Part shown: piece by piece, positions 1-11,580 of the stretch | How positions within the stretch are numbered: the first letter of the stretch is position 1 | Layout: every line of letters begins with the position of its first letter | Assembly: GCA_030544215.1 (NCBI GenBank) | Contig: JARZZO010000011.1 | Span: 42,127,001-42,191,000 of the forward strand | Direction of reading: 5' to 3' | DNA from: Zantedeschia hybrid cultivar | Taxonomy: Eukaryota; Streptophyta; Magnoliopsida; Alismatales; Araceae | Length of the DNA: 64,000 nucleotides | The notes under the pieces: generated by a model | What the model saw: only the letters and a program-made list of their open reading frames with translations | Told to the model about the DNA's origin: nothing | Databases searched by the model: none | Made by a program: the position numbers and the translations under genes

Positions 1-3000
1 TCCAGGACAAAACTGACCCATTCTCCAAGCCATGTACATAGCAGTCTAGGAATTAGGATAGCTTCCTCCCTGTCTAGAAATTGTAGGGCTAAGCAAGTTC
101 CTTCGTTCTTAGTTCAGGGATTAGCAAATAGGTGTAAAGCTTTAAAGAAGTTGGATAAGTTTCTTCAGGTAGGGGTCATCTCCGAACCATTGGAGTTGGT
201 AAAAGACGAGTCTTGCAGTGATGGTCTGGGAGTGTTTGAGCTTAGTGAAGAGGAAGAGGGGGATGACTTGGCCGAACCACTTGTTAATGGGACGAGACGG
301 TTTGATGAACCTTCATCAGCCATCGACGAACCCACTAAATAAGTCAACCTTGGAACAGAGGAGGATCCGAAGATAGTGCTAATTAGTGCCCGTTTGAGTC
401 CAGAAGAAGAAGGGTCCATAATAGCCGTGCTTCAAGAACACCGTGATGGGTTCGCTTGGTCATATGAGGATATGCCCGGATTAAACACAGAATTGGTGGA
501 ACATCAGCTAATCCTCAAGCCTGATGCTAAACCCGTGAAACAAAAGTTGAGACGGCTATAACCGGAATTAGCACTTAAAGTAAAAGAAGAGGTTGACAAA
601 TTACACAAGGCCAAGTTCATCCGAGTAGTGCTCTACTCTAAGTGGGTGGCTAACATCGTCCCCGTGGCAAAAAAGGACGGAAAGGTTAAAGTCTGCATAG
701 ACTTTCACAACCTCAATCAAGCCTGTCCAAAGGATGATTTCCCACTACCTCATATAGACATGCTGGTTGATAACACGGCTGGATTTGAGATGTTGTCCTT
801 CATGGACGGTTTTTCGGGATATAATCAGATCCGACTAGCTAAGAAAGACCAGGAGAAAACATCTTTCATAACCCCATGGAGAACTTATTGCTACATGGTC
901 ATGCCATTTGGGCTTAAGAATGCTGGAGCCACCTACCAGAGGGCTATGATGGCAATCTTTCATGACATGATTCACATTGACATAGAGGTTTATGTGGATG
1001 ATATTTTGGTGAAGTCTAAAACTAGGAAGGTACATACTCAAATCCTTAGGGCTGTAATGCAGAGGTCAAGGAAGCACCAACTGAAAATGAACCCAAAAAA
1101 GTGCGTATTTGGTGTTTCTTCTGGTAAATTGCTAGGGTTCATGGTGAGCAGAAGAGGGATTGAGGTTGATCCAGACAAAGTGAAGGCGATAGTGGAAATG
1201 CCCCCACCTAGAAATGTCAGGGATATAAAGGTTCTCATCGGCCGATTGCAATTCATCAGGCGGTTCATATCTTAACATTCTGTGAGATGTAAACCCTTTT
1301 ATGATCTATTGAAAGGAGGGGAAAAGTTTATTTGGAGCGATAAGTGTCAAAAGGCCTTCGACGAATTGAAGAGCTACCTCCTCAATCCACCAGTCCTTAT
1401 GGCTCCTATCCCGGGGCGGCCTCTATTTCTATATGTCTCCACCACTGAAGAATCAGCTGGAGCAGTATTGGCCCAACTTGACGACAAGAAGAAAGAAAGA
1501 GCAGTGTACTATCTCTCCAAGCTCTTTAACGATGCCGAAAAGCGATACACTACCATGGAAAGGACATGTGCGGCCGTCGTCTGGGTAGTGCAGAAATTGA
1601 AGCACTACTTCCTCGCCCACGAGGTCAAACTTCTAGCAAGAATGGACCCGATCAATTATTTGATAGAGCGGCCAGTTGTAACAGATAGGCTGGTGCAATG
1701 GCAGACCTTCTTGAACCAATTTGACATCACCTATGTAAATCAGAAGGCTGTGAAGGGGCAAGCAACTGCCGAACACCTAGCCCATCATCCACTGCCTATA
1801 TTTTCACCCGTCAACGAGGAATTCCCGGATGAGGAGTTGGGTCTAATAGTGGATGATACTCCATCCTGGGTCCTTTATTTTGACGGGGCGCTTAATTCTC
1901 AAAGCAGTGGGGTAGGAGTGGTCCTCGTATCTCTGGAAGGGGTAAGTATTCCGCATGCTTGCCAACTCTCCTTCTCAGTGACCAACAATGTCGTTGAATA
2001 TGAGGCTCTCCTAGCTGGCTTAAAATTGGTGCTGGTTCTTAAAGTCTTAGAATTGAGGATAATTGGAGACTCTCAACTAATCCTCCGCCAAACCGTGGGC
2101 AAGTACCAAACCCGGGATTCAAAATTGAAGCCATATCAGGAGTTAGTGAAGTCGTTAACCAGGCATTTCAGAAGGATCACCTACGTACATGTGCCTAGGT
2201 CTCAGAATATCCTAGCAAATGCCCTGGCCTCCCTATCTTCAGCATTAGAGATTCCTGTCACCAAAAGTTCAGCCACCATCACTCTGCACAAGCAAGACTC
2301 ACCCTCCTTCCGGGACCCCTGGTTCCAACAATTCCTCCGCTCATCTGAACACATCTCTACTATCACGGATGAACTCACCCCCGATTGGGATGATGGGAAT
2401 CCATGGTATTTTGATATCATGAACTACCTCCGCGATGGGTCATTCCCATCTTATGCCACATCTTCTGACCGTAAGGCTATCCACCGTGCATCTCAACGAT
2501 ACCTTATCTTAGGCGGTCGCCTTTTCAGAAGATCCTTCAGCGGAGTGCTCCTTCGGTGTCTAGATGATACCGAAATTCACCATGTCATAGAGGCAGCTCA
2601 TGCCAGTGATTGTGGCGGTCATATCTATGGTCGTGCCTTAGCTCAGAAGCTCCTCATGTCCTATTATTGGCCTTCAATGGAGGCTGATTGTTCCATATTT
2701 GTTCAGAGGTGCTTGAAGTGCCAGTTACACGCTAACAAGGTTCATGCACCTTCATCATCTCTCAAATCTGTCATTTCCCCGTGGCCCTTCGCCATGTGGC
2801 CATTCGACGTCATAGGACCTTTGGAGGATCGATCAGGCGAAATAAAAAGAAAATCATTTATCTTAACTACCGCTGAATATTTCACTAAATGGGCTGAAGC
2901 GGAAGCATTTGCGGAAATCAAAGCATCCACTGTGGTAAAGTTCATCAAGCGCAACATTCTCGCCAGGTTCGGGACACCGCGCGATCTCATCACCGACAAT

Positions 3001-3660
3001 GGACCACAATTCATCTCCCAAGAGCTCCAGGACATGTGCAGTAAGTATGGCATTAATTTGCACCATTCTTCGCCCTACTACCCACAAGGAAACGGTCAGG
3101 CCGAAGCCACCAATAAAACTCTCATTCGAATCATCAAAAGAATTTGCAGATCTCACAATTATTCAAACTGGCCGGATCGCCTAGTAGAAGCTCTTTGGGT
3201 GTATCGCACTTCTGTCCGAACCCCCACCGGACAAACTCCTTATTCACTAACATTCGGAACAGATGCGGTACTTCCATATGAGATTCTCCTTCCTTCTTTA
3301 AGAGTGTAGTTGGACAATGGAATTAGCGACGCCAAACGTCGTAGGGCCATGTTAACCCAACTGGAACTATTAGATGAAAAAAGGATGATGGTGGCAGACC
3401 ATGCTCAAGTTTACAGAAATAGGATCGCAAGATTCTACGTAAAGACGGTTCTCGAAAGAAAGTTTGAAATTGGGGAAATGGTACTCAAAAGAAAAATGAT
3501 CAAAATTCCTGGTCCCCAGAGCAAATTGCAAGAAAATTGGAAAGGTCCATTTGTAATCAAGGAGGCATACTCAAGTAATGCATACCGCTTAATCAATGAA
3601 AAAGGAGAGGAGTTACCCCACCCATGGAATGGGGTGTATCTGAAGAAGTTTTATCCATGA
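1..3660 (+). pseudogene. Tat pol: RT, RNase H, second RNase H, integrase
   Basis: One reading frame runs from base 1 to the TGA at 3658-3660, broken only by in-frame stops at 340, 559, 1273 and 3307; I see no frameshift. Reverse transcriptase covers about 600-1275 with the active-site YVDD at 991-1002. A degenerate RT-type RNase H follows (about 1320-1750), then a second RNase H (about 1860-2260) with FDGA, the VEYEALLAG helix and GDSQLIL. Its last catalytic position, normally Asp in an ADALA-type motif, reads ANALA, so Asp is probably Asn. Integrase has an HHCC zinc finger (about 2575-2730) and an intact D,D35E triad at 2806, 2995 and 3103. The tail ends in the usual WNGVYLKKFYP motif. It would copy and insert the element, but is inactive as it stands. 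Confidence 0.88.
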
Positions 3661-5440
3661 AAACACAAAAAAAAAAAATCAAAAAAAAAAAAAAAATCAA
3701 ATATCCAAAAAGCATAAAAAATATTTGTAGATATGTGCATACTTCAATGAAAATGACGAAAAAAATTAGAAAAAACACAAAATCCAATTGTCTGGTGACT
3801 GCCATGTAATCCCCGTCTAGGTCTAGTTGCATGATAGATTGGGTTAACATTAAGGTTTGGCTAAGACTTTGGTCCACCAGAACCTTGGACGTGTCTACTT
3901 TACTTTCATACGGATCCCTATGATCATCCTGAGATGCACACACTTACACGTTTTTTCAAAAGGGAACCTTCTTAAAATGAGTTCCAAGTCTTTAGTATAC
4001 TGTCAAAATGCAACCTTTGCTCTTCGTCCCTCGACCGATCAGGACAATTGACACCCTTAAACGGTCGAGCTCAGCAAACTGTGGTTCCTCAACATCCCGA
4101 TAGATGTAACCCCTCAAAAGGGCCCAAAAATGAAACGTAAAGGACCCGAGCACGTGAAGAGGACAGTGTCCCTGCAGGCGGAGTATCAAATAACCCCGAA
4201 AAATGTCAAGAGTGGAAAAGAAATACAAAAAGAAAGAAAAGGGGTTCAAGCAATCATGAAAAAAGCCTGGTCGTGACCGTGCCTGGCCATGAAATCTACC
4301 AAAGGCTTGAAAAGTGAAAATAGGGGCATCTAGGAGGTCAAAAGGGGTCCGTTTTGTCATAGCTCGTCCTTTTAACGGTTTTGTCGATCCTCCTGTGAGG
4401 TTTGTCTCCAAACTTTCTTCACTTTTTAGCACGAGATAGCTATCTAAAGAGCGAACATCATTTTAAAATGGTTCGTTTTTCAAAAATCGTCACATGCTCA
4501 CATGATCACAGGAGTCCAAAATGGGTGAAGAGTAATGTCATTGTTTCTGGTGAACTAATTTCTTAACCATAATCTCAATGTGTACTCTTAAAACTTCGGG
4601 CTTAGGTCAATGCATGCGCGTCACCAATTGGTGCAACGGCGTCTAATTCCGGGTCAGCGTCGCGCGGTTGACCGTTAGGGTTCCAAGGTGTTCCATCATA
4701 TACCTTCTAGATTGTGAGGAAAGAGACCCGGGTCGGGCAAATCATTTACCTCGAAAACATTTTGGGCAAACTTGGTGGTCGGAAGCAGCTGGGAGCCTAA
4801 GCATGGCATGACGGTATTGTCATCAGTATGAGTCTTAACCGGTCAAGGTTAGTTCGAGGAGTCTAGAGGCCCAAATCAATCTAGATGTGTGCTTAGGATA
4901 CCTGGGAAGTTGACTGTGCATTTCCCTTTCATCATTCGACCAGGCTAAGTTTGGGCAGTCACCAGGTGGTCGGACAAAAAAACATGCTTTCGTTCATCAC
5001 ACACCCCATTTGTTAATATCTACCGGCATTTGCATATTTACTTGTCGCATCCGTTTCAATATTCTTCCTTTTGTCTGATTAATAGGACACGGCCCCTTGA
5101 CCCTATGCGAAGGCTAGGGAAAAGGTAGTTGCTCTTTTTTTGGGCAAGGGGCCGAAAACAGATACTACTAATAGTTTCCCCTGATGTTGTGCATGCAGGA
5201 ATAATAGGTATGGACAGAAAGCAGAACAAGAAGCGCGCAGATATAAATAGTGAAATATGCAAGCATAGCATTATAATCATACATCTCGACACAGGGGCAT
5301 ACCCCTGCATCAGCTCTCAATCCCTCTTCCTCTCAACCTCTCTTCCTTCCTTCCGCGTCATCATCTCTCCTATCTCGAGAGGGGTGCCTCATCTGACTCT
5401 CAGCGTCATCCTCCCGAGTACGGGGATGCCCTGACGCCGG
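3661..5440. other. Non-coding spacer between pol and antisense genes
   Basis: This stretch follows the pol stop and reaches the 3' end of the antisense mobile-domain gene. It opens with A-rich sequence (about 3660-3780). The open frames in it are short and show no recognisable motif on either strand. I see no tandem repeat, LTR end or RNA gene. It is probably untranslated sequence of the retrotransposon and may hold the 3' UTR of the antisense gene. Confidence 0.5.
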
Positions 5441-8371
5441 TCACATAGACCCCGATGAGGCAGCGGGTCGCAATGCTCTCCACGCGTCCTCAGCAAGGAG
5501 AGAGTCAAGGTCTCTAAAGACAGAGCTCCCGGCAGGTGCTTGGCCAGCCGACGGGGCAGGAATAGGGGGACGAGCTCCTGGACTCTGCGTGCTCGATCTC
5601 GTAGCTCGTTCTCGCCCCTTCTTCATCACTCGGTCCCACAAGGTTCGGTACTTGAAATCAAGCTCCCGCACCTCTGTCGGCGACCTAGTCAGCTCCTCCT
5701 GTAAGCCGGCTATCTTACCCTCCCAGTACACGTCCGGGTGGGATCCTTCTCTCGCCCTGGCCCGAGCTGTCCGCTCCTCTAAGACCTGGTCTCTCAACTG
5801 CTGATTGAGGCTCTCCAACTCTTGCACTCTGGCTAAGGCGGTCTCCACCTCCTGGCGCTGCAAAGGAACTCAGGGTCAAACAAGCTCAATCATTATAACT
5901 CAGGAGCAGAACAAGTCTCACCTACTGTGCCAAATCCGCCTCTCGGGCCTCCGCACGACGGAGAGCGTCTTGCAGTCTCGCCTCCCAATCAGCAGGGGCA
6001 GTTGGCTCCTAGGATGTTCAGCCCGCACCAGGATCCCCTCGCAGCCCGTGACGGGCTAGCGTCTCTCTCTGCATCACAAGGGTTTTTCACAAAAATAAGA
6101 TGGACAATCTCACACTCGAATTTAGAAATCAGACTTCTCACCAATTCCCTAATATGGTGAAGTAGGTTACTCTTCTACAGAACCAGAATCTCATTCTGAT
6201 TCTTTAGGATCTGCACGGCTTCAGTTTCAGGCATCTGTTGCAGGAATATCACTAAGGTTAGTCCATGGAAAATTTGAGTGAAATAGACTGAAGGGTTTAA
6301 GTGACGTACCCGCCGCGCATCCAGAAACATGCGGTCTGAGTACCGCCGGGCATAATCCCCCATGTATATGAAGCTGTTTCGCAGGGATTTATCCTCCTGC
6401 AGGGCATCTCCGGTGCGGTGCCACACGTCAATCTCAACCCGTCTCACCACTCGCCAATCTTGACCAATAGCAGAAGATCGGCGACGACCACGGTTCATAT
6501 CAGGATAGGTCGGATAGGTGAGTAGAGGCTGATGCCATCCCCATGTGCGATAGGCCATCCGAACAAAGAGGCCGTCACAGATGTTCACGCACAGCAAGGG
6601 CACCTCCCGCCGGAACTGAGAGAGGCTCTGGGACGCCCATGGATGATCGGCGAGGTCCTCCTCTGCATATGGCATCCACACCACCTGAATGAAACAAAGG
6701 GTCAGACCTAATCATTTGTTCAGATGCACATATATCTCAAATCACTCACCATATGAGGAGGAAATGTGTCGAGCTGGGTGTGGATGTCCTCCACGCGGTA
6801 CATCACGGGACGATAATCCCAGATCATTTCCCACCGCGCCATGAGAGGGGTCCATCCCTCACGGTCCGCAGAAACGGTCCCTCGGCCGATGGGGAAGCAG
6901 GTATAACCCCAGATCTGCAAAGGACAACACAGTTAGTGCCAATCAACATAAGTGAGGACGGAGATCCACAACCAAGAGGATTACCTGAAGAAAAGGTGTG
7001 AATCCACCCAAGTTGCCAGAGCCCTGGCGGTAGCTCACCAGGTGGGAGAAAAGGTGACCCAACATCGCAGCTCCCCACGCCATCTTCTTCGCCGCTTGGA
7101 GGTCCTCCAACAGCGGCAAGTACTTCAGATTGACCTTATCTGAAGCTGTGGCGAATAGCAGCCTCCCGAAGAGAAACAAGAGAAAGATCCGTAGGTTCTC
7201 GTCGTCTGAGCGGCCATCCAAGTCCAAGAGCGCTTCCACTCTCTCGGCAAAAGCCTCCAGAGTCTCGCTCGGCATCCGCCGAACCCGGCTCAATCCCACA
7301 GACCAGGCGAAGTGTCCGAGGGGTATGTGAGATAGCGCTCCTTGGACCCGGTAATACCCCTCGCCCAGGAGTCGATCTGACAACTTCCTGTAATCCCTGA
7401 GCTCGGGACCCACCACCGGATCAACAATGACCGGCAAGCCCATCAAGAAGGAGACGTCCTCCAGTGTAGGCAGCATGTGTCCCCACGGCATGATGAAGGC
7501 CCTGCACCTGTCATCCCAGCGCTCCCATAGAGCCACTAAGAAGGGCACGTCCACCATAAACGGTCGGATCCGGAACAGCGGCCCGAACCCAAACGCGTCC
7601 ACCTGGAAAAGGAGCCGATCAGGCAGCGCGTGGTACCAGGCCCAGACCAACTCCCACGAAACTCGGCCTCGGACTCTCTGTGGACCCTGAAAATCCCAAC
7701 AATGTTAAAAGTTAGGGGCATGTTCATAAAAAAAATATAATTTTGAGGCAGCTGGCCCCACCCTAACGGACGGCAGGGCCCTGCGCCGCCCGCACGTACG
7801 GACGGCGGGGCCCTCCACCATCCGCCTGGACGGATGGCGGGGCAGCCCACTGTCCGCCCGGACGGGCGGCGGGGCCGCGCGCCATCCGCTCGGACGGACG
7901 ACGGGGGCGCCCGCCGTCCGCCCGGACGGGCGGCGGGGCGGCCCGCCGTCCACTCTGGCGGGCGGCAGGGACGTCCGCCGTCCGTACGGACGGACGGCAC
8001 GGTCTCCCGCCGTCCTCCACAGGTTGCCATAGTCCAAAGAAGGGGGGGGAACCCAAAAGACTCACCTTCTTCTTCTTCGGGGGCACCTCTCCGTTGCCAC
8101 CGCCTTCCTCATTACCTTCTCCTTCTTCTTCCTCTCCATCAGCTCCATCTTCTTCCTCTTCATCTTCCTTCGTTGCCGCCGTCCTCCCTTCTTCTTCTTC
8201 TTCCTCTCCAGCGCGAAGCGGCTCCTCGCCGCCGCCGCCGCCAACATCCTCCTCGCCGCCGCCGCCGCCGCCAACGTCCACCTCGTCGCCGCCGCCGCCA
8301 CTAGAGCTCGCTCCATCGCCACTGCCGGCCCTCCTCCTCCTAAGGGAGCGGGGAAGCCAAACTCTCGCCAT
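5441..8371 (-). CDS. Antisense plant mobile domain (PMD) gene, seven exons
   Basis: The gene opposes pol. Start ATG is 8371-8369. Exons inferred from GT...AG borders: 8371-8066, 7686-6985, 6914-6750, 6684-6310, 6234-6184 (tentative), 6008-5922 and 5857-5441; all join in phase 0 for about 700 residues. Donors include GTGAGT (8065) and GTACGT (6309); acceptors include TTTTCAG and TTTGCAG. Exon 1 encodes an Arg-rich start, a long Gly/Glu/Asp-rich acidic stretch and a basic PPKKKK patch that could be a nuclear signal. Exons 2-4 carry the aminotransferase-like plant mobile domain, with FRIRPFMVDVPFLVALWERW and MLPTLEDVSFLMGLPV. Exons 6-7 look coiled-coil (ARVQELESLNQQL). The last codon of exon 6 (5924-5922) is TAG, perhaps from CAG, so this copy may be dead. 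PMD proteins such as MAIN act in plant gene silencing and genome stability; the role here is unknown. Confidence 0.75.
7754..8015. repeat. 32-bp GC-rich hairpin minisatellite (array I)
   Basis: About eight head-to-tail units of 32 bp; six clear ones start at 7818, 7850, 7882, 7914, 7946 and 7978. Each has the form CCGTCC, 4 bases, GGACGG, then 16 bases rich in G and C, so each unit can fold into a stem of 6 or more base pairs. The array lies in intron 1 of the antisense mobile-domain gene (8065-7687). Open frames across it are by-products of the repeat. Confidence 0.9.
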
Positions 8372-8477
8372 GGATGGAAGGGTAGGAAAAATTTTGGAAT
8401 CGGAGAAGAGGAAGAAAGGGGTAAGGGTGGAGAACAAGAGAGCCCAGGGCCTCTTAAAGCCATCCGACTCGCCGGAC

Positions 8478-8720
8478 GGCCAGCCGTCTGGCCGTCCGCC
8501 AGCGTGGACGGCCACGGGCGTGGCCGTCCCACGCGATGGACGGCCAGACGCCTGGCCATCCGCCAGCGTGGACGGCCACGGGCGTGGCCGTCCCACGCGA
8601 TGGACGGCCAGCCGCCTGGCCGTCTGCCAGCGTGGACGGCCAAGGGCGTGGCCGTCCCACTGGCCAGCCGCCTAGCCGTCTGCCAGCGTGGACAGCCACG
8701 GCCGTGGCCGTCCGACGCAT
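8478..8720. repeat. 64-bp dimeric hairpin minisatellite (array II)
   Basis: Nearly four units of 64 bp start at 8478, 8542, 8606 (about 8 bp short) and about 8662. Each splits into two related halves of 32 bp, both opening GGCCGTCC and containing GGACGGCCA. A near-perfect inverted repeat, GGACGGCCACG / CGTGGCCGTCC with a 2-base centre, recurs. The array lies just upstream of the antisense mobile-domain start codon, so it may sit in that gene's promoter or 5' UTR. Confidence 0.9.
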
Positions 8721-8799
8721 CCGCCAATATGGAGACATCTTTGGAGGAGAATTTCCAGGAAAATAAAATTCATTATTCACTAAAATTTCAATGGATACA

Positions 8800-10177
8800 T
8801 TATTCCAGTGCTCTACGGCCCATGAAAAAGGCACATACAGCAGGTCGTACATTGGTTAAATAGTTCACATATCTTTTGACTTCCTCTGAAGTCTCTGCTA
8901 CATCAAGACGAGCTTTTGTGAATCTGGAGTGACGACGCCATGCACGTCGGAATCGCTCTATTGCTTGCGCCTCTCTCGCGTACCCTATATGTCTCGGCAC
9001 GATCAGTGTGTCATGCAAAGCGGGGAGTGGCACCTGTCTGGGAACCCTGATCTAAAGATGGCAACGATGTCCTTGGTACACGGCTAACTCGTCAGGGCCG
9101 ATTAGCCACAACTCATGCTCACGAGAAGCCCTTGTGGTGAACTCCATATCTCGAAGGATCATCGCGACAAAGATGAATTTTTCCATGGGCAGAAAGTTCA
9201 GGTAATCACGCTAGTCGTCCCTCGTCTTGAGATGAGCTGTGAGACACCTGACTTGATCTTCGAGACCAAGAAGCGAGCGTGCAGGGTACCATGCGCTGTG
9301 CTGAAAAATCCGAGAGGTGGAAGTTACTTTTTCATCAAAATCAAAAGATAAATGCATCTCCATCCACAATTGTAAGGTGAACAAGTTTCCCCTTACAGAT
9401 CGCCCCATGCTCATGTGGCTAAGCCCTCCATACAGATGTGACAAGATCACCGGGGGGCCTCTCCACAACAAGCTCAACACGCTCACATACTCCCTCTTTA
9501 GCACAGAGCCCGAAGTGGGAAACCATAAGACTCCCCCAAGAACTAGGCATAGGCCTCTCATCAGCCTCTCAGATTCGACCGTCTTGCGCTTAATCTCTCG
9601 GATCAACCAATACGCAAGGCAATCGACGAGGATTCCTCGACCATTAGTCATGCGGCATACCTCTCGTTTGTCCTGCACTATATCAACAAAGATTTCCTCC
9701 CATGCAGGCAAACCAGAGGGATCACCGGTGGCTAGGCCCTCCCAGCCATAAAAGGTTTCTACTTCCTCCAGCAAAACTGTCGCCTCGAACTCTCGGAACA
9801 CGAACGTGTGCGTCTCTGGATGCCACAGTTCGAGCAGTGCACCCAGCCCCTACCAGTGCCAGTGGATAAAAGCGAACCACTTTGCAAACACAGTGGAACG
9901 GGTCAAATTCCACCGATGCATATATACCCTCATGCCTAAGGTAATTACGTCCAGCAGGGCCGCAAGCCATGCATACTTGCGAGTATGCCTAGCGTCAGGG
10001 AATTTGGGAAGAGGCTGCAGGACAACCTAAAGTCAAGAGAGAGAGGAGAGAGCCAAGGTGGACAACACAAAGGTTTGAGCATACCTGTCCATGGGCCACC
10101 AGGTTGCTGAGGTGGCCTTCCACATCAGATAGGACTTGAGGCTCCATAGCAGTAGCGCGAGCAGAAGGTGAGGCCAT
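8800..10177 (-). pseudogene. Second antisense gene, DUF7745-like, with stops
   Basis: This gene lies upstream of the mobile-domain gene on the same strand. Start ATG is at 10177. Exon 1 (10177-10085, 31 codons) ends at a GTATGC donor; exon 2 begins at 10026 after a TTTAG acceptor, in phase. Exon 2 stays in one frame to about 8800, broken by TAG at 9852-9850, 9213-9211 and 9054-9052, with no frameshift. Visible motifs include LWHPETHTFVFREFEATVLL, a long hydrophobic helical middle (RGLCLVLGGVLWFP) and EHELWLIGPDELAVYQ. The layout recalls the plant family called DUF7745, which shares features with plant mobile-domain proteins; I rate that match as moderate. Function is unknown. Confidence 0.6.
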
Positions 10178-10320
10178 CTTTCCACAGAAAGCTCGAGTTA
10201 TGGAAGAAAGCCCCGCGACAACCCTCCCCTTTCAAGGCCACGGGATAACTACAAAACTTTCCCACGTCCCAAGAGAGACGGAAGGGCATGCATATCCTTT
10301 TCCCCTACAGCATACCCTTT

Positions 10321-10465
10321 GGCCTTCCACCACTTCATGGACGGCACATTCCTTGTCCTTCCACCTTTTCATAGAAGGCATGCTAGTTGGCCTTCCACCT
10401 TTTCGTAGAAGGCATGCTAGTTGGCCTTCTACCACTTTAGAAAAGGCCCATCCACGAGAAGGCAT
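10321..10465. repeat. 34-bp hairpin minisatellite (array III)
   Basis: Four units start at 10321, 10355, 10389 and 10423. They read roughly (G)GCCTTCCACC, about 8 bases, AGAAGGCATGCTAGTT, so each has a CCTTCC/GAAGG inverted repeat. The array lies upstream of the start of the second antisense gene. Units 2 and 3 are nearly identical; unit 4 is diverged and longer. Confidence 0.85.
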
Positions 10466-10564
10466 ATTGCCCTTCTTCCTTCTCTACTTTGAGGAGGTAA
10501 CCTCACCCCCAAGTCTAGGAGACCACTTTGCTTAATATCAACAAATTAACGGTTCTTCCTGGAA

Positions 10565-10639
10565 TTTGAGTCGAAGCCATATCGGATTGGCATTCTACCA
10601 TTAGAATGGCCATATCTTCCATATCGGCTTCGACTCGAA
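10565..10639 (+). other. Long imperfect hairpin
   Basis: GAGTCGAAGCC (10568-10578) pairs perfectly with GGCTTCGACTC (10626-10636). An inner arm with GCATTCTA near 10591 pairs with TTAGAATGGC near 10601, giving a stem-loop of about 70 nt with a small bulged region. It lies in the 3' untranslated part of the Tat element. Fold and length resemble a small-RNA precursor, but no expression can be judged from sequence. Confidence 0.55.
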
Positions 10640-11427
10640 ACTAACCATTTGCTTCTCACCTCCTGCAGTTTAATCCTTAATGTTATGTTCATTGAATATG
10701 TGAACGTTGCTAATGTGTGTTTTTGCAGCTGCAGGAAATCTGAGGCAAATAGGATTGAAGACGCAGGAGGCTGATAACTTCGGGCGTATAGACTCTGAGT
10801 TCCTCTTTAAACAAAACAATGAGGAGTCTATATTCTCCAAGTTATTCGATTGGCCAATAAACCCCTCCTGTTTGCATTAGGAATTTGTTTGTTAATTTTA
10901 AACCAGCATGCATTTGCATAAGCATCTACCCTCACCCTGGGGACAATGACCATAATTCATCATTCTGCTTAACCCATTGTTGATCTGTGAGTCTGACAAT
11001 TGTACGTCTGTTAGCCCTTTGAATTGCGAGACCTCATCCTTTTTCAATTCATGTGCTTGAGATCCTCTCACTTGGCGATCACCCGATGCGCTAGGACACC
11101 GCTCGCTCGTTGTGTCGAGAGTTCTTCAAGTCACACTCCTACATCTTTCATGCTTGAGATCCCCTTGGGCTAGATCGTTGTATCCTGGTGCGCCAAGGCC
11201 TCGCGGTTCCAGCACCCGAGGGTCCCACAGATTGTGATTCTCTAGTCTGAATTTGGGTCCTCTTCTTAGTCACCTTTGCAATTCGAATAGCCAACTTTCA
11301 TGCATTTGCCGTGCTCTCATATCATCCTTTGGATACAGCTCATCCCTTCTTGGGCCGTCCAAAATCAAGTTCGATTTCCGGAACACCTATTTATCATTCC
11401 ATTCCACTCCACAGCAAAACAGGTGTC
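10640..11427. other. 3' untranslated region of the Tat element
   Basis: This stretch precedes the polypurine tract. It holds no convincing reading frame and no repeat that I could see. A TTTTTGCAG sequence near 10730 resembles a plus-strand splice acceptor, but no matching exon is evident. Confidence 0.4.
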
Positions 11428-11440
11428 CCGGAGGGGCATT
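11428..11440 (+). other. Polypurine tract
   Basis: CCGGAGGGGCATT lies directly before the LTR start TGTAGACACC at 11441. A G-rich run in this place primes plus-strand DNA synthesis in LTR retrotransposons. Confidence 0.75.
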
Positions 11441-11580
11441 TGTAGACACCGATTTTGGACCCCTTTCTGGTCATAAACGCCCATCACCTTATCCATCATT
11501 AGCCCATCATCACCAAATCCCTCATCTTAGCCATCTTAGCCTACTAATAACTAGGCCCATTAACCAAATCCTGACTCTAG

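Noticed and set aside
8094..8863. Overlapping long open frames on both strands with Arg/Pro/Ser- and Trp-rich proteins
   Set aside because: They follow the period of the GC-rich repeats and the acidic exon 1 in other frames. A 32- or 64-bp period without stops opens several frames at once.
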